Below, one piece after another: positions 1-7,390 of a DNA stretch of 11,634 nucleotides. A program made the translations under genes and the position numbers. Each line of letters starts with the position of its first letter. The first letter of the stretch is position 1. The DNA lies in the NCBI GenBank assembly GCA_945877525.1, contig CAMDVP010000076.1:1-11634 (forward strand). The letters are read 5' to 3'. The notes below the pieces were generated by a model. It worked only from the letters and a program-made list of their open reading frames with translations. It searched no databases and was not told where the DNA came from. The DNA comes from an uncultured Clostridia bacterium. Its GTDB lineage: Bacteria; Bacillota; Clostridia; Christensenellales; Aristaeellaceae.

Positions 1-912
1 GGCGGTTCTGCAGATGTCCCGGCAGTATGGACAACGAGTATGGAACAAGCAGCCTCCCGGTGGGTTAGACGGACTGGGCACATCCCCCGTCAGCGGCTCT
101 GCGTTGTCCGATTTCCCATCAATGCGCGGCATGCTCGCCAGAAGTGCCTGGGTGTACGGATGGGCAGGGCGTGCAAAAACATCCCGGCAGCTGCCCTCCT
201 CCACAACACGGCCCAGATACATCACCAGTACACGGTCCGCAATGTGGCGCACAACACCCAGGTCATGGCTAATAAAGACATACGCCGTACCCAGCTCACG
301 CTGAAGCTGGCGCAGCAGATTGATGATCTTTGCCTGGATCGATACATCCAGCGCCGAAACCGGTTCGTCACAGACAACCACGTCCGGGTGCAGGATCATC
401 GCGCGGGCAATGCCGATGCGCTGACGCTGTCCACCGGAGAACTCATGGGGATAGCGCCCTGCAAAGGACGGGTCAAGCCCCACCTGTGTCATCATCTGAA
501 GTACACGCTCCTCGCGTTCGGTGCGGGTTTTGCACACCTTTGCCACGTCCAGGGGCTCGGCAATGATCTCGCCCACGGTCATGCGAGGGTTCAGGCTGGA
601 ATACGGGTCCTGAAAGATCAGCTTGATCCTCTGGCGGGCCTTCTTGAGTGCCTTGCCCTTGAGTGCGCGGAAATTCTGCCCGCAGAGGGTGATGTTCCCG
701 TCCGTCGGTTCGATGAGTCGGACGACGGACTGCATTGTCGTCGTCTTGCCGCAGCCGCTTTCGCCAACGATGCCCAGCACCTCGCCCGCATGCAGCTCAA
801 AGCTCACGTCATCGCATGCGCGCACGACCTGTCCGGCTCCGCCAGAGAAAGCACCGCAGCGCACAGGGTAATACTTTTTCAGGTGTTCAACCTTGAGAAC
901 TGTTTCACTCAT
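1..912 (-). CDS. oppF: Oligopeptide/dipeptide ABC transporter ATP-binding protein, F subunit (3' end cut by window edge)
   Basis: This is one of the two ATPases that power peptide import through the B/C permease pair, on the cytoplasmic face of the membrane. The reading frame runs 304 codons from the ATG at 912 to the left edge without a stop; family members are usually about 320 residues, so little is missing. Visible motifs are Walker A GESGCGKT (residues 50-57), Q-loop FQDP (about 100-103), signature FSGGQRQR (158-165), Walker B VVVCDEP (178-184) and H-loop His216. The OppF/DppF C-terminal extension is present, with HPYTQALL near 251 and a Cys-rich GCLFHTRCPY segment near 287. The ATG overlaps the stop of the D gene as ATGA, which suggests translational coupling. 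Its N-terminus (MSETVLKVEHL) nearly copies that of the D subunit. Peptide, dipeptide or nickel specificity cannot be told from this subunit. Confidence 0.93.
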   Translation of the reverse strand, partial: MSETVLKVEHLKKYYPVRCGAFSGGAGQVVRACDDVSFELHAGEVLGIVGESGCGKTTTMQSVVRLIEPTDGNITLCGQNFRALKGKALKKARQRIKLIFQDPYSSLNPRMTVGEIIAEPLDVAKVCKTRTEREERVLQMMTQVGLDPSFAGRYPHEFSGGQRQRIGIARAMILHPDVVVCDEPVSALDVSIQAKIINLLRQLQRELGTAYVFISHDLGVVRHIADRVLVMYLGRVVEEGSCRDVFARPAHPYTQALLASMPRIDGKSDNAEPLTGDVPSPSNPPGGCLFHTRCPYCRDICRTA

Positions 913-1895
913 GTCTTTTCCACTCCCTTGCCGTCTTCATTGCGGAAGCAGCGAACACGATGGGCCGGTGTGCCCAGCAGACCAGGCCGCTCCAGGCGGC
1001 AGCGCTCCGTGGCATAGGGGCAGCGGGGCGCAAACAGGCATCCCTTGGGCAGCGCGTTGCGCATCGGCACAGAGCCCTCGATGATGTACAGTTCGCCGTC
1101 GCTGTCATTCATACCGGGGATGCAGCGAATCAGTCCCTGTGTGTAGGGGTGCAAGGGGTTTCTGAACAGCTCGTCCACATGGACGTACTCCACCACCTGA
1201 CCGGCATACATCACCATCACGTCGTCCGCCATCTGCCGGATGACACCCATGTCGTGGGTGATAAAGATGACGCCGGAGCCGAAATCCCGTTTGATGTCGT
1301 TGATCAGCCGCAGAATCTGCGCCTGCACGGTCACATCCAACGCCGTCGTCGGTTCGTCACAGATAAGCACAGCGGGATTGTTGCACAGTGCCATGGCAAT
1401 GACGATGCGCTGGCGCATACCGCCGGAGAGTTCCCCCGGAATCGAATGAAAGACCTTTTCCGGCATCGGGATGCCCACCTGTTCGATCAGATGCAGGGCA
1501 CGCTTGTCCGCCTCTGCTCGGCTGATGCGCTTGTGCGCCAGAATTGTCTCGGAAATCTGGCGGCCACAGGTCATCAGCGGGTTGAGGCTGGTCATCGGCT
1601 CCTGGAAGATCAGTGCGATCTCGCTGCCACGCTTGCCGGCCAACTTCTTTTCAGGCATACCGACCAGCTCTTCACCGCCCAGCTTCACGCTGCCCCCCGT
1701 CACACGGCCCGGTGCAGGCACCATCTGCAGGATGCCATTGACCGTCATGCTCTTGCCGCAGCCGCTTTCGCCGACAATACCGATGGTCTTACTCTTTTGG
1801 AGGGTGAAGGACACATCATCCACCGTGGGCAACACACCCCGCTCCGTAAAAAAGGCGACGGAAAGATGCTCCACAGACAATACTGTTTCTGACAT
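909..1895 (-). CDS. oppD: Oligopeptide/dipeptide ABC transporter ATP-binding protein, D subunit
   Basis: This is the second ATPase of the peptide importer, pairing with the F subunit. The 328-residue product has Walker A GESGCGKS (42-49), Q-loop FQEP (97-100), signature LSGGMRQR (156-163), Walker B VLICDEP (176-182) and H-loop His214. The C-terminal OppD/DppD extension contains HPYTQGLI and four cysteines (286, 292, 299, 316); in some characterised DppD proteins equivalent cysteines hold an iron-sulphur cluster. I chose ATG at 1895. It has GTGAGG six bases upstream and gives MSETVLSVEHL, matching the start of the F subunit. A GTG at 1907, which would add four residues and overlap the C-gene stop, is less likely. 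The stop overlaps the F-gene start by four bases. Family-level identification is firm; the substrate is not known. Confidence 0.95.
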   Translation of the reverse strand: MSETVLSVEHLSVAFFTERGVLPTVDDVSFTLQKSKTIGIVGESGCGKSMTVNGILQMVPAPGRVTGGSVKLGGEELVGMPEKKLAGKRGSEIALIFQEPMTSLNPLMTCGRQISETILAHKRISRAEADKRALHLIEQVGIPMPEKVFHSIPGELSGGMRQRIVIAMALCNNPAVLICDEPTTALDVTVQAQILRLINDIKRDFGSGVIFITHDMGVIRQMADDVMVMYAGQVVEYVHVDELFRNPLHPYTQGLIRCIPGMNDSDGELYIIEGSVPMRNALPKGCLFAPRCPYATERCRLERPGLLGTPAHRVRCFRNEDGKGVEKT

Positions 1896-1903
1896 GATTG
1901 GCC

Positions 1904-2770
1904 TCACTTTCTCAGCTTCGGGTCAAGTGCATCCCGCAGACCATCGCCCAGCATATTGAAGGCGATGACGGTGATGATCATGCAGAATCCCGGGAACAGC
2001 GAGTAAAATGGGCTCGTGCGGATGAACATCTTGGATGCGGAAATCATCGCTCCCCAGCTGGCCATCGGGCTGCGCACACCCAGCCCCAGGAAGGACAGAC
2101 TCGCCTCCGAGAGAATCGCTGAGGGAATCCCCATCGTCACTGTGATGATGAGCGTGGGGATGCAGTTGGGCAGCAGGTGACGCATGATAATGCGCAGACT
2201 GCTGCCGCCATCAATGCGGCACGCCTGTACATACTCCTTCTGCTTGAGCTGGAGCACTGTGCCGCGAATCAGGCGTGCTGTTTTGGCCCAGGAGAGCACA
2301 CCTAGCGCAATGTACAGATTGGCCAGGCCACGCCCCAGTGCGAACATCAGCGCCATCGCCAGCAGCAGGTCTGGCAGACTGGAAAACACCTGAATCATAA
2401 AAGAGATCACCGCGTCCACCTTGCCGCCGAAGTAGCCCGCGCACACCCCCATGAAATAGCCGATCACCAGCGCAATGAGCTGGCTGACCAGGCCAACGGA
2501 CAGGCTGATGCGGCAGCCATAGATACAGCGGGAGAGGATATCGCGCCCCATCTCGTCGCAGCCGAATAAGTGTTCGGGACAAGGAGCCTTGAGCTTGGAG
2601 GGCATGTCGATGGCATTCGGGTCATAGGGGGCGATGAAGGGCGCAAGGACAGCGACCAGCGTCAGTAAAATGACGATGATCATACATACCATCGCTACCG
2701 GATTCCTTTTGAGTACTCTCCAGCTCTCCTGATAGTAGCCCCGGGAAGCATCCCTGTTTCTCTCGCCCAT
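1904..2770 (-). CDS. oppC: Oligopeptide/dipeptide ABC transporter permease, C subunit
   Basis: This inner-membrane permease forms the translocation pore with the B subunit. The 288-residue protein has the OppC N-terminal anchor helix at about 25-48, followed by the extracytoplasmic motif HLFGCDEMGRDILSRCIYG, the family hallmark (usually FGTDxxGRD, so Thr is replaced by Cys here). Further hydrophobic helices follow, with the cytoplasmic coupling segment ending in EASLSFLGLG near residue 215-235. ATG at 2770 shares its A with the TGA of the B gene (TGATG) and has a GGAGG nine bases upstream. A GTG one codon earlier (2773) is also possible and would add one residue. The ATPase D gene starts eight bases after the stop. 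Length and motifs are normal for the family. Confidence 0.95.
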   Translation of the reverse strand: MGERNRDASRGYYQESWRVLKRNPVAMVCMIIVILLTLVAVLAPFIAPYDPNAIDMPSKLKAPCPEHLFGCDEMGRDILSRCIYGCRISLSVGLVSQLIALVIGYFMGVCAGYFGGKVDAVISFMIQVFSSLPDLLLAMALMFALGRGLANLYIALGVLSWAKTARLIRGTVLQLKQKEYVQACRIDGGSSLRIIMRHLLPNCIPTLIITVTMGIPSAILSEASLSFLGLGVRSPMASWGAMISASKMFIRTSPFYSLFPGFCMIITVIAFNMLGDGLRDALDPKLRK

Positions 2771-3699
2771 CACCTGTCACCTCCCAGCCTGATATTCGGA
2801 TCTACTGCGGCATAGAGTAAATCAACCGCCAGATAGATGAGGACGCACAGCATCGCCACCACCATTACGCCGCCCTGTACCACGGGAATATCGCGCTTGG
2901 TGATATTGTCTACCAGCAGGGCCCCCATGCCGGGGATGTTGAAGACCGACTCTGTGAGCATACTGCCCGCAAAGAGCGTCGTCAGATCCGTGCCGACCAC
3001 CGTGATGATTGGAATCAGCGCATTGCGGAACATATGCACCATCACGGTGCGCCTACGGGACAGGCCCTTTGCCCGTGCGGTGCGGATAAAGTCCTGATTC
3101 ATGACCTCCAGCATGCTGGTGCGCGTGATGCGGGCAATGCTTGCCGCATAGCGCATACCCAGCGAAAGGCAGGGCAGCAGATAGGCGGCAGGCTTTCCCA
3201 GTCCGCTGATGGGGATGGCCTTAAAACGCAGGCCGATGAAAATCTGCAGTACGATGGCTACCCAGAAGCTCGGTGCACTGATGCCTGCCACAGCCAGCGT
3301 CATCAGCGTGTGATCAATGGCATTGCCGCGATTGAGGGCTGCGATGATGCCGATGCTCAACCCCAATGCCAGCGCCACGGCGTAAGATACCGCTGCCAGC
3401 CTGGCCGTATAGCCGAAGGATGTCACAAGCATGCTGCTGACAGGCTTGTGCTGGAAGTAGCTTTCGCCCATGTTGCCCGTCATAAAGCCGGTGATCCACT
3501 CCAGATACTGCTGCACCAGCGGTTTGTCCATCCCCAGGTTATGGCGCACAGTTTCGATGGCCTGTGGATCTGCATTGTCGCCGAGCATGAGCGCCACTGG
3601 ATCGCCCGGGATGATATTCAGCACGAAAAAAGTGATGATTGAAATGGCGAACAGGATCCCGGCCGCCAACAGAACACGCTTGATGAGGTATTGTTTCAT
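2770..3699 (-). CDS. oppB: Oligopeptide/dipeptide ABC transporter permease, B subunit
   Basis: This membrane permease is the partner of the C subunit. The 309-residue product begins with a transmembrane helix (about 8-30) followed by the IIPGDPV motif typical of OppB/DppB. The soluble stretch includes LGMDKPLVQQYLEW, and the cytoplasmic EAA-type loop includes RTARAKGLSRRR near residue 205-216. The closing motif is TESVFNIPGMG, also typical. ATG at 3699 has a GAGGAGAG Shine-Dalgarno about twelve bases upstream, slightly long. It lies about 180 bases downstream of the binding-protein gene, separated from it by a terminator-like element, while the genes after it overlap or nearly touch. So B, C, D and F are probably translated as a tight unit on one messenger. 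Confidence 0.95.
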   Translation of the reverse strand: MKQYLIKRVLLAAGILFAISIITFFVLNIIPGDPVALMLGDNADPQAIETVRHNLGMDKPLVQQYLEWITGFMTGNMGESYFQHKPVSSMLVTSFGYTARLAAVSYAVALALGLSIGIIAALNRGNAIDHTLMTLAVAGISAPSFWVAIVLQIFIGLRFKAIPISGLGKPAAYLLPCLSLGMRYAASIARITRTSMLEVMNQDFIRTARAKGLSRRRTVMVHMFRNALIPIITVVGTDLTTLFAGSMLTESVFNIPGMGALLVDNITKRDIPVVQGGVMVVAMLCVLIYLAVDLLYAAVDPNIRLGGDR

Positions 3700-3824
3700 G
3701 GCAGTTGTTCTCTCCTCAAGAGGGTGATGTAACGGTTCCTTACTTTTCGCAGGAAAGAAGTTCCGAACGGCTTTGCAGGTTCATGCTGCCCGGTGCACGA
3801 TATTTGCAATTCTCCACAGGCCAG

Positions 3825-3861
3825 AAAAAAGGGGGGTACGCCCTATCCGTTCATTCCCTTT
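3825..3861 (-). terminator. Terminator-like attenuator between the binding protein and permease genes
   Basis: On the minus strand, starting 18 bases after the binding-protein stop codon, an AAAGGG arm pairs with CCCTTT. Inside lies a smaller GGG-CGTA-CCC hairpin, and the structure ends in a run of six T (3825-3830). This resembles a leaky intrinsic terminator. Such elements in binding-protein operons let the periplasmic or lipoprotein component be made in excess over the permease. The large asymmetric loop in the outer stem makes its strength uncertain. Confidence 0.5.
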
Positions 3862-3878
3862 GATATCTGCATTCCAAC

Positions 3879-5489
3879 TCAATAGCTTGCCTTGGCCTGC
3901 GCATCGATCCCGACGTTCCAGAGGTGGTAAATCAGATTGCCGACCTTCATGTCCGTCACATACGGCTTGGCCAGGAACTGAGACTGGGGATAGTACAGCG
4001 GCACGCAGACCATGTCGTCGTGAGAGAGAATCCTGTCCGCCGCCTGATATAGCTCCGTGCGTTTGGTTGCGTCGATCACAATGCGTGCTTCGTCCATCAA
4101 TGCGTCAAACTCGGCATTGTTGTAATTGACGCTCTTGCCCGCACTGTAGGTGCTGTAGAAATAGTTGTACATCTGGAAATCCGCGTCCGCATACAGTGCG
4201 TTCCACGTGACGAAGGTGAAGGGCAGTGCGCCGCCGGCACGTTCAGCGTTCCACGTTGCATTGTCCACCACATCAAAGACGAGGTTGACGCCCGCCTGGG
4301 CGAGATACCCCTGCACAGCCTCGGCAATCGGAGCCTCGCTCTGGCGAACCATGCCGCCGCTGATGGTCACGCCGTCGGGGTAGCCCGCCTCAGCAAGCAG
4401 CGCTTTGGCATTGTCAATGCTGTATTCATACACGCCGTAGGTCTCGTCGTGGCCGGGGATCGCCGGGTTGAGGTAGGTGCAGGCGGGGATGCCCGCGCCG
4501 TTGAGCACATACTGCACGATCTCCTCCCGGTTGATCGCTGCCGAGATCGCCTTGCGCACGTTCACATTGGCGAGTACATCGTTTTGAAGATTCAGGCTCA
4601 GGAAGCAGGTGCCCAGTGGATGATAGCTGGTGATCTCGTTGGCAAAGGCGTCCATATACTGGCTGAGCATCGCAGCCGACAGGTCGCAAACGTCGATGTC
4701 ATCGTTCTCGTAGGCGAGCAGCTTCGTGGTGGTGTCGGCATAGAAATAGACCTCGATCCTGTCCAGCTTGACCTCGCCGCCGTGGTAGTTGGGATTCTTG
4801 ACCAGCACGCAAACGGTGTTCGGGTCGTTACGTTCGATCATGTACGGACCGGTGCCCACGAGGTTGGCATCAATACCCCAGCTGGAGCCGGCAGCTGTGC
4901 AGGCATCCTCCGGTAAGATGTTGGCGTAGCTGGTGCCCAGATTCTCGATGAACGGCGCATACGGATATTCCAGCGTGATAATAAAGTGATAATCATCAAT
5001 GATTTCAAAGCCTGCCAACTCCGCCGCCTCGCCCGCAAGCATTTCCTTAGCACCCACAATCATGTTGAAGTAGCTGTAGCTCTTGGCGCCGGTGGAGGGC
5101 GTGAACATACGCTCGAAGGTGAATTTCACATCGCTGGCGTGCAGCTCGGTGCCGTTGGTGAAGTACACGCCTGGCTTGAGCTCAAAGCTGTAGGCTGTGC
5201 CGTCCTCACTGATGGTTGGGAAGTCCGTCAGCAGTACAACCTCCTCATTGTTGTCATCGTCAAAGCGCAGCAGACTCTCGGTAACCTCGTCGGCGATGGA
5301 GGCAGAGAGACTGCCGGTGGAAATCTGCATATCCAGGGTGTCGCCGTAGGGCGCCTGCCCAAAACGCAGTACCAACTCCTCCTCGCGGGGTGCCTGCTCA
5401 ATACGCGGCGCCGACTCCTTCTTGCAGGCAGTCGTGAACATGAGGGGCACTACCGTGAGCAGAACCAGAATTCTCTTAAAAAGCTTCAT
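3879..5489 (-). CDS. Peptide ABC transporter substrate-binding lipoprotein (SBP family 5, OppA/DppA type)
   Basis: This extracytoplasmic receptor captures peptides and delivers them to the B/C permease. The 536-residue protein begins with a Lys-rich n-region, a hydrophobic core and MFTTAC, a slightly atypical lipobox (Thr at -3) with the lipidated Cys at residue 22; KKE follows as is usual for mature lipoproteins. The rest matches SBP family 5 in order and length: an early region with FELKPGVYFTNGTELHASDVKF-like layout, central ANVNVRKAISAAINREEIV, then AKALLAEAGYPDG and the C-terminal lobe. Start ATG 5489 has an AAGGAAGGAA Shine-Dalgarno upstream. It is first in the operon, behind a strong promoter at 5574-5602. 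Family 5 also includes nickel, glutathione and sugar-binding members, so peptide specificity is the likeliest but not proven. Confidence 0.93.
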   Translation of the reverse strand: MKLFKRILVLLTVVPLMFTTACKKESAPRIEQAPREEELVLRFGQAPYGDTLDMQISTGSLSASIADEVTESLLRFDDDNNEEVVLLTDFPTISEDGTAYSFELKPGVYFTNGTELHASDVKFTFERMFTPSTGAKSYSYFNMIVGAKEMLAGEAAELAGFEIIDDYHFIITLEYPYAPFIENLGTSYANILPEDACTAAGSSWGIDANLVGTGPYMIERNDPNTVCVLVKNPNYHGGEVKLDRIEVYFYADTTTKLLAYENDDIDVCDLSAAMLSQYMDAFANEITSYHPLGTCFLSLNLQNDVLANVNVRKAISAAINREEIVQYVLNGAGIPACTYLNPAIPGHDETYGVYEYSIDNAKALLAEAGYPDGVTISGGMVRQSEAPIAEAVQGYLAQAGVNLVFDVVDNATWNAERAGGALPFTFVTWNALYADADFQMYNYFYSTYSAGKSVNYNNAEFDALMDEARIVIDATKRTELYQAADRILSHDDMVCVPLYYPQSQFLAKPYVTDMKVGNLIYHLWNVGIDAQAKASY

Positions 5490-5573
5490 GTGTCGTTCCT
5501 TCCTTTCTCTTCATCCAAACAGGCAAGCTGCAAGCCCCGTATTTCAGTATTGTTTTGACGTTTGAATGGAGCA

Positions 5574-5602
5574 ATTATACAACAATTGACAGGGCAAGTC
5601 AA
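5574..5602 (-). promoter_or_regulatory. Near-consensus sigma-A promoter of the peptide ABC transporter operon
   Basis: Read on the minus strand there is TTGACT (5602-5597), a 17-base spacer and TATAAT (5579-5574). The -35 has one mismatch, and both the -10 and the spacing are ideal. The predicted transcription start is near 5567, leaving an untranslated leader of about 78 bases before the binding-protein ATG at 5489. The leader contains a tandem GCTTGC repeat but no structure I recognise. This is expected to be a strong promoter unless repressed. Confidence 0.85.
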
Positions 5603-5603
5603 T
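5585..5603. promoter_or_regulatory. Possible operator: inverted repeat over the -35 box
   Basis: ATTGAC and GTCAAT form perfect 6-base arms around a 7-base centre. One arm coincides with the -35 hexamer and the other lies in the spacer. A repressor bound here would block RNA polymerase at a promoter that otherwise looks constitutive and strong. No regulator gene sits beside the operon in this window, so the factor is unknown. Short arms mean chance is a fair alternative. Confidence 0.35.
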
Positions 5604-5763
5604 CAGAGCGGCCAAGATGGCAGGCTCCTGCGGACGCTTTTCGGAGACATCATTGCCGCAGGCATCATGAAAACGAAACCGGAAGAATGCCTGGTTACCC
5701 CCCGCAAAAAAGCAGGCTCGGAGGATACCATCCTCTCGGAGAGTCTCAGGTTGGTTAACCAAA

Positions 5764-5792
5764 GACACCCTCCGACTGAGCCGGAGGGTGCC
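5764..5792 (-). terminator. Probable intrinsic terminator downstream of the carrier gene
   Basis: On the minus strand GGCACCCTCCG pairs with CGGAGGGTGTC (11 pairs including one G-U) around a 7-base loop, followed by the short T-rich tail TTTGGTT. It lies about 100 bases past the carrier stop at 5894 and before the next operon's promoter, so it plausibly ends the peptidase-carrier transcript. The U tract is short. On the plus strand no T run follows, so the direction is clear. Confidence 0.6.
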
Positions 5793-5804
5793 TGGAGGGG
5801 AGCA

Positions 5805-5853
5805 AGGGCTGTGAAGTCGAGGGAAACGCAATTCTCCCTTTCTTCACAGCCCT
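5805..5853 (-). repeat. Large hairpin with 12-base perfect arms after the carrier gene
   Basis: AGGGCTGTGAAG (5805-5816) is exactly complementary to CTTCACAGCCCT (5842-5853). Within the 25-base loop AGGGA and TCCCT can pair again, making a nested stem. It sits about 40 bases downstream of the carrier stop and immediately upstream of the terminator-like hairpin. No U tract follows on the minus strand. It is more likely a 3'-end stabilising structure or part of a tandem termination region than a terminator alone. A protein-binding dyad cannot be excluded. Confidence 0.6.
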
Positions 5854-5893
5854 CTTTGCGGCGTTATCACCGATGGAATGCGTTGGATCAGAC

Positions 5894-7390
5894 TCAGAAG
5901 GGACCGAAGTTGATCTTGACGCAGATCAGAAGCGTTACGGCCACAATCACCATGACGGCCAGCAGCAGCTTCCATGTCCAGCGGTACCATTTGTTCAGGG
6001 GTATGCCAACCAGACCAGTCACCATCAGCAGTGTGGTGGAGGTGGGATAGAAGGAGTTGGTGAAGCCGTCGCCGAACATGTAGGCCTGCACGATGGTCTG
6101 GCTGGTCAGACCAATCATGTTGCCCAGCGGCACCAGCAGCGGCAGAATCAGAAACGCCTTGGTTGTGGCGCTGCCAACTACCAGTTCAAAGGCCATGGTA
6201 ATGCCAAGAATGACAAAAATCGCCAGATAGGGGCTCATCCCTGCGACGCCCTGATAAGCAAAGTACAAAATGGTGTCCATGATGTTGCCCTTGACAATAA
6301 TCTCACGGATACCCATAATCAGCACCAGCACCAGAGCATTCGGCGCCACCAGACGGATGCCCTTGAGGAATCCGCGCCAGATGCCGCCTTTGGGGATACG
6401 GCCGGAAACCTTCGCACTGACACCGATGCCGAGAGAAAGGCAGAGCATCATCGCCAGCAGCGTCGTGCTGGCCAGAGCACTGACCAGAAGCGTCAGAACG
6501 GTGTAGAGAACCATTAGAACAATGGAGCCGCAGAAGGCGAAGGCGCCCTTCCGAACCTTCCGGTCCTTCAGAACCTCCTCGTCCACGCCGGAGGGCATGA
6601 TGCTCCGAATTGCGTCATCCGAACCCTTCATCAGGGAATTGGCAGGATCTGCGTCGAGGCGCTTGGCATAGTTTCTCAGGAACGTCGTATAGACCACATA
6701 CACCACAACAAACAGTACCGTTCGCAGGGCAATACCGCTGTTGACCGGCAGACCAACAATGGTTTGAGGAATGGCAACGGTGTAGGGGTTTGTCATGGAG
6801 ACGGCGAAGCCCATGGCCACTGCCGTGACGCTCATGCCAACGCCCATCAAAGCGTCCCAGCCCACGCCAAAGCAGATGCCCAGAGCCAGCGGGAGAAAAA
6901 TGGTGGCCTGATTGTAAAAGGAGATGGTGGAGCCCATGAGCATCAGGACGAACACCATGAGGTACATCAGCTTATAGGGGTTATTTCCAAACTTTTTGAT
7001 GATGACCGAAACCAGATAGACCAGTACCTTGGATTGATCCAGCAGAGCCAGACCGCCGCCCATGACAAACATGCACAGCAGGATCATGATGATGGAGGAG
7101 GAATCATCGCCTGTCAGTCCCTCAAAGGGCGCAGTGAACCACCGCCAGACCGGCAGAGGCTTGCTGTCCAGATAATGGAAGGAGTCCTCCACAATGACCG
7201 TATGTCCGTCCACTTTTTCCCGCAGGAATTCGCCCTGAGGCACCAGGCGGGTGGCAATACCGGCTGCGATCAGCATGACCAGAATAAAGGCCAGCAGACT
7301 GAGTACGGTTTTTTTGTTGTACTTTAGATCTGCGAATCCGGAGGCGCTCTCTTTGCCGGCTTCCGGCAATGCGGCGTTCTTTTTACCCAT
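5894..7390 (-). CDS. YfcC-family membrane carrier (C4-dicarboxylate anaerobic carrier-like, ion transporter superfamily)
   Basis: This is a cytoplasmic-membrane secondary transporter related to YfcC/DcuC and, more distantly, AbgT. The 498-residue protein has a short polar N-terminus, TM1 at about 28-48, an extracytoplasmic stretch to about 98, and many further hydrophobic helices. Family-typical motifs are GGLALLDQSKVLVYLV (112-127), GSTISFYNQA (153-162), NPYTVAIPQTIVGLPVNSG (201-219) and DGFTNSFYPTST near 441-452. I chose ATG at 7390: AAGGAG lies nine bases upstream and it overlaps the peptidase stop by eight bases, indicating coupling. An ATG at 7408 would add six residues with no better ribosome site. 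YfcC substrates are poorly known; amino acids, peptides or carboxylates are all possible. The overlap with an M20 peptidase suggests it imports a substrate or product of that enzyme. Confidence 0.88.
   Translation of the reverse strand: MGKKNAALPEAGKESASGFADLKYNKKTVLSLLAFILVMLIAAGIATRLVPQGEFLREKVDGHTVIVEDSFHYLDSKPLPVWRWFTAPFEGLTGDDSSSIIMILLCMFVMGGGLALLDQSKVLVYLVSVIIKKFGNNPYKLMYLMVFVLMLMGSTISFYNQATIFLPLALGICFGVGWDALMGVGMSVTAVAMGFAVSMTNPYTVAIPQTIVGLPVNSGIALRTVLFVVVYVVYTTFLRNYAKRLDADPANSLMKGSDDAIRSIMPSGVDEEVLKDRKVRKGAFAFCGSIVLMVLYTVLTLLVSALASTTLLAMMLCLSLGIGVSAKVSGRIPKGGIWRGFLKGIRLVAPNALVLVLIMGIREIIVKGNIMDTILYFAYQGVAGMSPYLAIFVILGITMAFELVVGSATTKAFLILPLLVPLGNMIGLTSQTIVQAYMFGDGFTNSFYPTSTTLLMVTGLVGIPLNKWYRWTWKLLLAVMVIVAVTLLICVKINFGPF

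Larger units (their letters stand above)
5490..5893. other. Gene-free intergenic region between the carrier gene and the ABC transporter operon
   Basis: This stretch of about 400 bases holds no convincing gene. In the direction of transcription (minus) it contains: a large hairpin with 12-base arms (5805-5853); a compact terminator-like hairpin (5764-5792); a small GAGGAT-GGT-ATCCTC hairpin (5721-5735) followed nine bases later by six T (5706-5711), possibly a second weak terminator; a 7-base inverted repeat CAGGCAT/ATGCCTG (5659-5665, 5687-5693); then the operon promoter (5574-5602) and leader. Between about 5604 and 5700 I see nothing else recognisable. Short open frames here lack ribosome binding sites and recognisable protein motifs. 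Confidence 0.6.

Noticed and set aside
40..1017. Long plus-strand open frame of 325 codons
   Set aside because: It lies antisense to the F-subunit ATPase. Its translation has no family motifs, while the minus strand carries a complete set of ABC ATPase motifs.
960..1892. Plus-strand open frame of 310 codons, rich in His and Gln
   Set aside because: It is the antisense shadow of the D-subunit ATPase; its composition is that of a complementary frame and it has no ribosome site or motif.
1895..1907. GTG at 1907 as start of the D-subunit gene
   Set aside because: ATG at 1895 has a well-spaced GTGAGG site and gives an N-terminus nearly identical to the F subunit; the GTG would add four residues without support.
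5700..5760. Possible T-box or riboswitch upstream of the ABC transporter operon
   Set aside because: Hairpins here precede the mapped promoter boxes at 5574-5602, so they would not be in that operon's leader. No T-box consensus or other known riboswitch core was found.
5544..5831. Minus-strand frame of 95 codons in the intergenic region
   Set aside because: It has no ribosome binding site and no recognisable motif. It runs through the terminator-like hairpin and the strong promoter, so it is very unlikely to be a gene.
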